Positions 56,646-64,000 of a stretch of DNA of 64,000 nt are shown piece by piece; the first letter of the stretch is position 1; every line of letters begins with the position of its first letter. A program made the position numbers and the translations under genes. Below the pieces are notes generated by a model. That model had not been told where the DNA came from and made no database searches. It saw only the letters and a list, made by a program, of their open reading frames with translations. Source of the stretch: Paraphaeosphaeria minitans (Eukaryota > Ascomycota > Dothideomycetes > Pleosporales > Didymosphaeriaceae); NCBI GenBank assembly GCA_015832175.1, contig WJXW01000014.1, positions 310,001-374,000 of the forward strand, written 5' to 3'.

Positions 56646-58498
56646 ATGAATCCCACTATTCCGCCTCCGCCTTACACGATGCAGCCCCAGCAGCTCCTTG
56701 CATCTACTCCAGCACCAATGCAGAATGCGTTTTCACAAATGCCTGAAAAGGAGATGTACGGACAAGCCCAGCCGCAACAACCGCCGAACTACGTCCAATC
56801 TCTTCAAGGGTATCCAGCCCAACCGTCTATACAGCAACCAGTGCTCCAGCAGCCTCTCCGATATCCCCCCAACATGACCCCACAGCAACAGCAGCAGGTC
56901 CAGCAAATCGTCCGGAACCTGCCGCCGGAGAAGTTACAACTATACCAGCAGCAAGCTCAACAGATGATGAGCTCTCAGCAATCCATGAGCCCATCATCCT
57001 TCCAACAACCCCAATAAATCTTCCCACAGTCACCCCCAATGCAATCACCCCCGGTCCAGCAACCGCAGAGACCACACTATACCACCACCGCACCCTCGGG
57101 CCTCTTCGGTCCCAAGCACTCATCCCACAGCGACCCTACAAGCCCCAAAGATGAGCAAAAAACGGACAGCGTAAAGCGTTTCTTCGGCGACACCCTCTTC
57201 GGCCGCGTAGCCCGCTCCTCCGTCCAAACAGTCACCACCACAATGAAGATGCCCACCTCGCTCTCTCCCTGGGGCGACAACAATCCCGTGACCCTCCCCA
57301 ACGTCCGCTACCGCGACGCCGTGCTTTTCACGACATTCGCTTTCGTGGGCGCACCGCTTGTGGACGGCATCTCGGACGGCGTGACATCCGCGTTTGGTGC
57401 CGACAGCTTCATCTCCGAGATCGTGGCTTCGGGCGCGGATACAACTGTCGGTTCAACGGTCCTGAAATACGGCGTCTTCCAGATTGTGGAACAGGTCATC
57501 GACAAAGGTATCGTAGCGCATATGCTTCCGGAAGAGGAGAAGATGCTGGTCACCACGGACGTGAAGAGCTTGCAGGTCGGCATCAGGCACAAACTGATGG
57601 GCGTGGATGCCGATCTGCGCTTCGTAGGCATATATCCCGCGCGCGACTCGCAAGCCTGCGACAAAGGATGGTTCTGTCCGTATCTATTCGCCAGTGCGCG
57701 AACGCCGTCTGTGCCGCGGGCGAACGACTTCGGGATATGTCAGTTCTTTGGCCCGTTTCTGGGTGGTAAGTTTGTCCCCTTCCTCCATGTCCCAAAATCA
57801 TCTGGTCGCTGCGGGAAGTCAGTGTTGTTTGTCCACACTAAGTGCAATGTACAGGCGACTACCTCCTCGCACAGAGGCTCCTCTCCGAATCCACCCACAC
57901 ACTCGCCCTCTGCGACCCCAACCCCCAAGTCGACATCGGCACAAACCGTCTCGTCATCCTCTTCACAGGCATCGCGCCCTACCGCGCGAATATGTGGTCT
58001 ACATCGCGCCGCCCAGGATGCGGTGAGTAACCCCCTTCCTGCTCAGTGTCCCCCTCCCTTCCCCAACAAGCAGCTTCCCCCAATCGAGAGACTGCCAGGC
58101 CAACAAAGGAGAGAACCTGACGCTCCCCAGGCACCATAATCTTCCACCTCCTCTCCGGCTGTCCCGCCCTCGTCATCCCCGTGACCTCCCGTGCGCCAAT
58201 TTGTGCCTGGTCCCCCTGGACGCTGTCCCAGATGCGCGCCGCGCAGTACGCCATCAACCCCGGCATGGGCATCGGCGGAGGCTACACGCCAGAGTGGCAG
58301 CACGAGCAGATCTGCGAGTACCTCGACACCATCATCAGCGTGCCGCACTGCAAAGAGAGTATTCGGGAACGCTACGTGGATGTGCTGGGCAGGATGGTAA
58401 GTCTGGTTATCAATGGTGCGCTAGCGCTGGAGAAGTGTAGGCCGGTGCTGGGGAAGCTGGATGCGGAGAGGGCGGGGGTGGTCATGTTTAGATATTAG
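56646..58498 (+). CDS. Proline/glutamine-rich conserved fungal protein, interrupted by an in-frame TAA
   Basis: Not assigned a function. The frame opens at 56646 (MNPTIPPPPYTMQPQ...) and runs as a P/Q-rich region to a TAA at 57015-57017, then continues in the same frame with similar composition. The conserved part follows from 57039: GLFGPKHSS, a basic segment, then NNPVTLPNVRYRDAVLFTTFAFVGAPLVDGI. Two introns, 57766-57854 and 58023-58130, keep the frame, and the protein ends at 58498. Starting at 57039 it has 420 aa; counting from 56646 it would be about 550. Several cysteines occur late (PICAWSPWTLSQMRAAQY; EQICEYLDTI). Either an unrecognised intron removes the TAA, translation starts at 57039, or the gene is broken. 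Possible 120- and 189-nt introns exist (56910 or 56841 to 57029), but their donors are weak. Confidence 0.65.
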
Positions 58499-58746
58499 CG
58501 TAGCGCGACCATGGACAGGAGGGAAGGGGATAGGGAGCTAACATGACGGATCACGGCGCGCGGACTGAAACAAAAGAGCAAGAACTCTATAAAACGTCTA
58601 TCAAGTATTTTTTTGGTGGGTACGCGCAGGCAGGCAGACGTATGCACAAAGAACAAATGCTACGCGTCACTACGTCCATCCTCTATTCCATCTCCTCATC
58701 TACATGTCCAAAGATGAACCCTCACCACTCGACTTTGTCCTCACCC

Positions 58747-60134
58747 TCAAAGACCAAGCAAAGCACTAGCACCCGGCTCGCTGCAGACGTACACCGTATC
58801 GTGGTCATTCGTGAACCCATTGAAGCGGGTGGCCGAGCACTTGGTGTACGCGCCCATGTCCTCAAAGTACAGCCAGTCATTGACATTCAGGACCTCGGAG
58901 AACGAGCAGCTCGACGAGATGACGTCGATGCCGTCGCAGGTGGGACCCCAGATGGAGTACTCGACCATGGACGGCGTGTCATAGCCCGAGCGCCGCACGT
59001 CGTACAGGATGTCGTTGCCGTTCTTGAGCACGCGCGGGACTGGGTGCTGGTGGTCGAAGATGATGCTGCTGAAGTTGCCGTAGACACCGTCGTTCATGTA
59101 CAGCATGTAGGACGTCGTGCCGAGCGTGGCGTCGGTGACGGTGCGGCGCGCGATCACGTTGCATGCCAGCGTGAAGGCTGTCGATACGAAGTAGCGGCCC
59201 GGCTCGCCGATGATGCGGACCGAGGGCGGGAAGTACTCGTCGAGCGAGGTGGAGAGGACCGCGGCCATGGGCTCGAAAGACTCGTCGCCTGTGAAGCCGC
59301 CGCCTACGTCCAGCGTGTGCATGGTGAAGCCGAGAGCGGCGGCCTGGTCGAAGACGAAGCGGGCGTCTTGCACAGCTTTGATGAAGGCCTTGGGGTCAGA
59401 GGCACCGGAGCCGACGTGAAAGGCCACGCCGACAACGTTGAGCTCCAGCTTCTTCGCAAGCTCGAGCAATTCGCCCGTGGTGTCGACGCACGCACCGAAT
59501 TTCTGGCTGAGGCGGCACAGGCTGGCCGAATCATCGGTCAGGATGCGGAGGTAGAGCTCAGCATCGGGGGCAATCTGCTTGGTCTTGTACAGCTCGTCGG
59601 CGTTGTCGAAGGTCATCTGCTTGACTCCGGCGTTTGTGGCATAGCGGAGGTAGCCCTTGGTCTTGCACGGCTGGGCGTAGATGATGCGAGCGGGATCAAC
59701 ACCTATCTTCAGGACCGTCTCGATCTCGTTTTTGGAGGCGCAATCGAAGCCTGTGCCCAGCTCCGACAGCAGGCGAAGAACCTGGGGGTCGGGGTTGCAC
59801 TTGACCGCTGGAGCGAAGTCAGTGTCATGCTACACGTGAACAGTAGGGGAGAGGACTCACCATAGTGCGGCTTGACACGGCCCAAATTTTTCTTCCAGCG
59901 AAGGTGCTGGCGGTAGACCTCGCCCAGGTCAGCGACGAAGAAGGCATCCTCGTCGCCAACATCGCAGGTATCCGGGTCAACAGCCTCAACACGGCTCTTC
60001 AAAGCCTCCCCTTTCAGTTGTTTGGACAGCGCGGCGCCATGGTTGTCGGTCGTACCAAGAGTCGGTTCGACTGACTTGTAGTCTTGGTAGGTGAACTTAT
60101 ATTCCTCAGTTGGCGTGATAGCGGAAGGTGCCAT
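58747..60134 (-). CDS. ODC: Ornithine decarboxylase
   Basis: PLP enzyme converting ornithine to putrescine, the first step of polyamine synthesis, in the cytosol. Exons 60134-59861 and 59807-58747 join in phase (444 aa, normal for fungal ODC). The join restores VKPHYAVKCNPDPQVLRLL, with the PLP-binding lysine near residue 94. Other hallmarks follow in order: GTGFDCASKNEIE, PARIIYAQPCKTKGYLRYA, VAFHVGSGA, LDVGGGFTGDESFE, GEPGRYFVSTAFTLA, and the active-site cysteine in WGPTCDGIDVI near residue 382. The start at 60134 is the first ATG of the frame. It ends convergent with, and about 250 bp from, the preceding gene. The first ~40 residues are variable and could carry regulatory signals; none is evident. 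Confidence 0.96.
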
Positions 60135-62734
60135 TCCCTGGATGTTGAGTCCGGAGGAATAAGCTATAAGTGTAGGTTGGTTTGTCTGGGGGGCGCCGGG
60201 GCGTATTAAGGAGGTTTGAAGGGTGTGAAGCCGAGACTGGCTTGTGGGCGAGGTCTCCTCGACTCTTCCTCTTCGAGAGGAAGAACTACAGAGACTCTAT
60301 GCGGCAGCTGAGAGTGGTGCAATTCGGGGATCTGGTTGGCCTCGGGAGGAAACAATGCGCGCTCGAGATCGGCCTTAGTAGTCTGCAGCCGGAGGAGGCA
60401 AGGTGTTGCACGTGTGCGGTGAAGGTCGAGCAGATGCAACTTGAAGGTCGAAGAGGAAGCTGGCCGAGGCCGTCTTGGAGGGGCTGCCTTTGCACTGACC
60501 AAAGGCTGTCGCTGGAAGCGAGTGGTGAGCGATACACGGCAGTCACGTCGGGGTGAGCTGCGGCAGGCTATCTAGTGGAAGTGGATGGAGGAGGTGTCGC
60601 GGAGGAAGACAGGCCAGGTCCCAATTTTCACCTGAACGTGCGATCCTCGCCGCAATGTATGGAAATGGCTCATTAAGTAATAAATCTAATCCCATTGCTG
60701 CGCTAATGGCCGCGCCCCGGCCCACCAGAATTTTGACCTGACATCACCCAAGCCACCCCCGATTCACCAGTAGCGCGCCTGGAAAAGAGCCCACAGCGAA
60801 CCATCCCAGCTGTTGCCCCGCTGCCGTTGTGAATAGCTTCATCGATCGATCTCAAACGCCGTACGTCAGATGTTGGACCGCAGGACAGGCTGGCTGGTCA
60901 CTGACCGCCTCAGCAGGTTTTCACTGCTCCAGACAGCCATCGGCAAGGAACTCCCACGCCAAATTTATCCCTCAGAGCACGCCGTGGTGGTTGCACGGGA
61001 TAGCAGCGGATAAGCGTGCAATAAGCGTGCATGCATAGGTATTTATGCCGCAGGCAAACTGTTGTTGCTCTTTCACGTGTCACCGTTGCGGTGGACCAGA
61101 GATGCGGCCCAGCTCCGGGATCCATGCCCAACGTGTTCTTCTGTGGTGTAGACCGCATTGCAATCGTGAGAGCACTACCTGTGCGAGATCTGGAAGTGCT
61201 TGGGCATCGACCAGTTCCCGAAGTGCCTTGCATGATACCTACTGTGTCAGGCAACGAGACCCAACCACGGCTCCAGTGTTTAAAGGCTGCGCACGAAGGC
61301 GCGGTCAAGGGCGCGTATCCGGCTCAGAGGAGCGCCAAGCTGTAGGTAAGAACCAGAAAGCAACCGTCCCGCTTCATCTCACATCACATCCGGATGTCGC
61401 CACGACAATTCGCTCAATTCACAATGCGCGAGCTCATCAGAGTATGTACGCTCATAATCCCCGCAGTGCGCACGCTGACTTTTCTAGGAACCCAAGGGCG
61501 AGCTTTGCAATAAACTCAAATGTGCTGGGTGAACATCCAACGCACCATATTCCACTTGTCCCGAACGCCCACAGGCTCGTCCCTCTCTGATCTGAGTCAA
61601 CTTTTCCAGCGTGGCGCTAATTCGACCCATCACGTAAGAGTCTTCTGCGAGATAGTTGCTTGATATTGCCCGACGCACAGTGCATCTGAACAGTGCACCT
61701 GAACATGGTGCACAAGGAGGTCTCCAAACACGATACTACTGAGCCCATTCTGCTCTCTGAACGCGTCTCGAGCCAGATAAACTCGGAACTGGCTTTGAGT
61801 CTGCGCAGACAGGTGGTCACCGCTGCTGCCACAGTGAAGGAGCGAGTGATATGATTGAAGAGGTTGTAGGATTCTTGGGGTAGGATCGAAAGACCCAGTA
61901 CATGATGTTGCACCGGTGGCATTCAATTGCTTGACTGGCATGTGTAAATGTACATGGGCGATGAAGAGACATCATGCATTAGCAATGTGCGCTTGCCTTC
62001 TGCCCACAATCGTTCCGAGAAATGCTCGTGCAATGTGACGGAATCCCAAGAAGTCAGGAAGACCATGCCTTTAAAAAGGATGCTTGGGTTTCTTCACACT
62101 CCAGGAAAGCAGACGAAACCTCACAACCTATGGAGAGACTGTGTAAGAGTAGTCTGACAAAGGGATCAAGGAGGGGAATAGTGCGCGTATGGTGGGATGT
62201 GCTGAGACGAGGTGTTTGTTAGGACGGTGGCAGCGATGGGAATGTTACATGTCAAAGGGCATGCGCCGGTTCAAGAGATGGTGTACAGGTGTAGCGGTGT
62301 CAGTATGGACTCAATTCGAGTTGCAAGAGTAGCCGGGGTAAGGTCCGGGGCTCTCTTAAAGAGACTTGATGCGCTGAAGAGATTGGGAGCTCCAGGTCTT
62401 CGCCAGTGAGGGTAGCTGCAGCGGAGATGTCTTGCAATCCCATGCCCCAAAGGCGTACAGGATGCGAGACTAGAAGTGGAGGACGATTACAAGAGAAAGA
62501 GAGGTGAAGGGGAGAGAGTTGCTCCACCTGCGTGCGTTCGCTCTTGCCTCGTCAGTCACTCACTTTCGCCCATAAAACCTCAATTTCTCTTGCAAAACAA
62601 CACTCTCCGCAGATACAATCTCCTTCTACAAATATCTCCTTTCTGTCTCCACTTCCACAACTGCAACTGCAACTGCAACTGCAACTGCAACTCCAACTCC
62701 AACCGCAACCGCAACCGCAACCGCAACCGCAACC
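60135..62734. other. Divergent intergenic region (2.6 kb)
   Basis: No supported gene between ODC (-) and the hypothetical gene at 62735 (+). The frames at 60182-60556 and 61045-61590 show no domain. The first 0.6 kb is probably the ODC promoter and leader. The right end is the hexamer array annotated separately. Confidence 0.45.
62657..62733. repeat. Hexamer microsatellite abutting a start codon
   Basis: A run of AACTGC units changes to AACTCC and then to AACCGC units, ending at AACCATGG, which contains the start codon of the next gene at 62735. It is thus the last ~80 bases of that gene's 5' leader. Confidence 0.9.
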
Positions 62735-63352
62735 ATGGTTTTTGTCCCCATCGAAGCCGCCTGCTCGGACACCCAACCCTTCCTCGCAAAAGACCTCCTC
62801 GAGGGGGCATATCCGCTCGCCCTCGCCAACAAGATCGACTTCGCCGTCTTGCGCCTGGACGAGCGCATCAAGAGCGCCCAATTCGCCGAGACTGGGCCCA
62901 TCGACAGGCCGCCTTTGAAGGACGATCGACACAAGTTCACCTTGTGGCGTGGGACCGTCTCGTCCCCCCACGTCTTCAAGTTCCCTTGGGAGTACGCGTT
63001 CCGCGAGCAGGCCAACCTCGAGCTGATGAGGACCTTCGCCTCCATGTTCGAGCAGCTCCAACCAAAGTGGTCGGAGCTCGAGACAGACCAGACCGCGAGC
63101 CCCGCCGGCTTCGGGCTGCAGTTCGTCGGGGTCGGGGAAGCCGGCTGGTCTTTGGACCAGCACGGCTGCCTCGCCCTGGCGCAACTCTCCCGGGACGGCA
63201 GCGAGATGGAGTGGCTGTACGTGGAGGCACAAGTCGGCGACAACCAAGCTCCTCTCCCCGCGGGCAACGTGCTGCCCATCAACCCCCTTCCGACCGCCAA
63301 CAAGCCTTCGGGCTTCAAGAAGTTTTCGATGACTCCGAAGACACGGCGCTGA
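62735..63352 (+). CDS. Hypothetical protein
   Basis: Not recognised. Single exon of 205 aa, starting in a good context (AACCATGG). The body contains repeated tryptophans (HKFTLWRGTVSSPHVFKFPWEYAF; PKWSELETDQ; AGWSLDQHGC; MEWLYVEAQVG) and an alternating hydrophobic pattern suggesting a small beta-rich fold. The C-terminal ~40 residues are proline-rich and basic (NKPSGFKKFSMTPKTRR). No signal peptide or membrane helix is seen. It is preferred over the 305-residue antisense frame because of its ATG context and codon bias (C/G-ending third positions). It lies tail to tail with the cellobiohydrolase gene. Confidence 0.6.
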   Translation: MVFVPIEAACSDTQPFLAKDLLEGAYPLALANKIDFAVLRLDERIKSAQFAETGPIDRPPLKDDRHKFTLWRGTVSSPHVFKFPWEYAFREQANLELMRTFASMFEQLQPKWSELETDQTASPAGFGLQFVGVGEAGWSLDQHGCLALAQLSRDGSEMEWLYVEAQVGDNQAPLPAGNVLPINPLPTANKPSGFKKFSMTPKTRR

Positions 63353-63681
63353 GCCCTAGGCTCAGTGCTAAGAGGGTTTCTCGCCAGAAATGGTCTCTTC
63401 TCCCTTCCGAACGGTAAAAGCAAGTAGCCCCCAGCAACGAGCTTGCGGTTCAACGTACCGCTGGGGTCTAGTAGCCGTAATGATGAAGCTAAGACAAGCT
63501 CAGTAGATAGCAACGTAGCATAGAAACGAGTAATCCGAGACAATCAAACGTCCATAGATTCTATCTACATGTGACTCTACTTTGTAATAAAACGACCGAT
63601 ATGTACAAGTTGAAGTCAATCAAGCTGCCACCTCTACAGCAATCATCTTTACCGCCGAGTCTCTACCCTCCTGTGACTTAT
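63353..63681. other. Convergent intergenic region
   Basis: About 330 bp between the 3' ends of the hypothetical gene (+) and the cellobiohydrolase gene (-). No gene or clear signal is seen. Confidence 0.4.
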
Positions 63682-64000
63682 CTATGGGAGGCACTGAGAG
63701 TACCACTGACTCTGCGCCTTGCAAGTTCCCTGCGCGCAAGTAGTCGGTCCAGCCCATCCCTGTCCACCACACTGTCCATACAGCGCAGCACCGCTACCAT
63801 TTCCAGTTCCAGACGTAGGCGTGGAAGCCGGCGCGCTGGAAACGCTGGAAGCAGGCGTTCCAGGCGTGGTGCCCGAGCCAGACCCAAAGGTAGACCCAAT
63901 AGCGCCGATCTTGATGTTGCTGTAGATGACCTGCGAGTTGGGGCTGTTCTTCTCGACGTCAGACGGCACGCCGGAAGTGGTGGAGCAGGTTCCACGGGCA
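63682..64000 (-). CDS. GH7 cellobiohydrolase (CBHI type) with CBM1, C-terminal part
   Basis: Secreted exo-acting cellulase cutting crystalline cellulose from the reducing end; only the last ~105 residues are in the window (5' end beyond 64000). The visible part begins [20 protein letters not shown], then [17 protein letters not shown], the characteristic end of the GH7 catalytic domain. A Ser/Thr/Pro/Gly linker ([22 protein letters not shown]) follows, then a C-terminal family 1 cellulose-binding module ([16 protein letters not shown]...[10 protein letters not shown]) with four cysteines and the aromatic residues of the flat binding face. A plant-degrading lifestyle is inferred from it. It is convergent with the hypothetical gene at 62735. 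Confidence 0.93.
   Translation of the reverse strand, partial: ARGTCSTTSGVPSDVEKNSPNSQVIYSNIKIGAIGSTFGSGSGTTPGTPASSVSSAPASTPTSGTGNGSGAALYGQCGGQGWAGPTTCAQGTCKAQSQWYSQCLP

Noticed and set aside
62626..63543. 305-residue minus frame opposite the hypothetical gene at 62735
   Set aside because: It ends in a low-complexity valine/alanine run produced by the hexamer repeat and lacks a good start; the + frame has better codon bias and start context.

Overview
This is a eukaryotic nuclear window, almost certainly from a filamentous ascomycete (Pezizomycotina). Genes are split by short introns (about 49-75 nt, GT...AG, several with a CTAAC-like branch site), intergenic gaps are long and rich in microsatellites, and the gene content is typically fungal: a GH7 cellobiohydrolase with a CBM1, a STAND/NACHT protein, an LCCL membrane protein, a DUF7704 protein and a Tps3/Tsl1-type trehalose subunit. 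A Dothideomycete is my best guess, but that is inference. Gene models were built by hand from reading frames, splice phases and family knowledge. There are no operons; neighbours appear largely unrelated housekeeping or accessory genes.

Layout. 0-11 kb: PNO1 (ribosome assembly), an amino acid permease and an SNF1/MARK-like protein kinase, all on +, separated by repeat-rich spacers. 11.3-19 kb: a gene-poor island with a stop-riddled cytochrome P450 relic (13.8-14.3 kb) and, at its right edge, a 361-bp hAT-like miniature element with perfect 8-bp target-site duplications. 19.5-31.3 kb: a small secreted/GPI-like protein, an LCCL multipass protein, a NACHT protein (-) divergent from an uncharacterised acidic-tailed protein (+), and a C2-domain protein. 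31.9-44.3 kb: SnoaL-like protein, Tps3/Tsl1 regulatory subunit, DUF7704 protein, an AT-rich (possibly RIP-affected) patch, a proline-rich protein, a small unknown protein and a peroxisomal 4CL-like acyl-CoA ligase. 44.3-47.6 kb is empty. 47.6-64 kb: a large disordered protein with a myristoylation-type N-terminus, an Sfk1/DRAM/Frag1 membrane protein, the splicing factor Spp2, a proline/glutamine-rich conserved protein interrupted by an in-frame TAA, ornithine decarboxylase, an unknown protein, and the C-terminal end of a GH7 cellobiohydrolase running off the window.

The most distinctive observations are the hAT-like element with its duplicated target site, the splice choice that would decide whether the 19.5 kb secreted protein keeps its hydrophobic C-terminus, the interrupted gene at 56.6-58.5 kb with a cysteine-rich ORF antisense to its 5' flank, and a dispersed TAGGTA/TACCTA motif in the intergenic DNA. 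I did not find a convincing multi-gene system that is clearly new; the closest candidate is the divergent NACHT/unknown gene pair at 23.8-28.7 kb.
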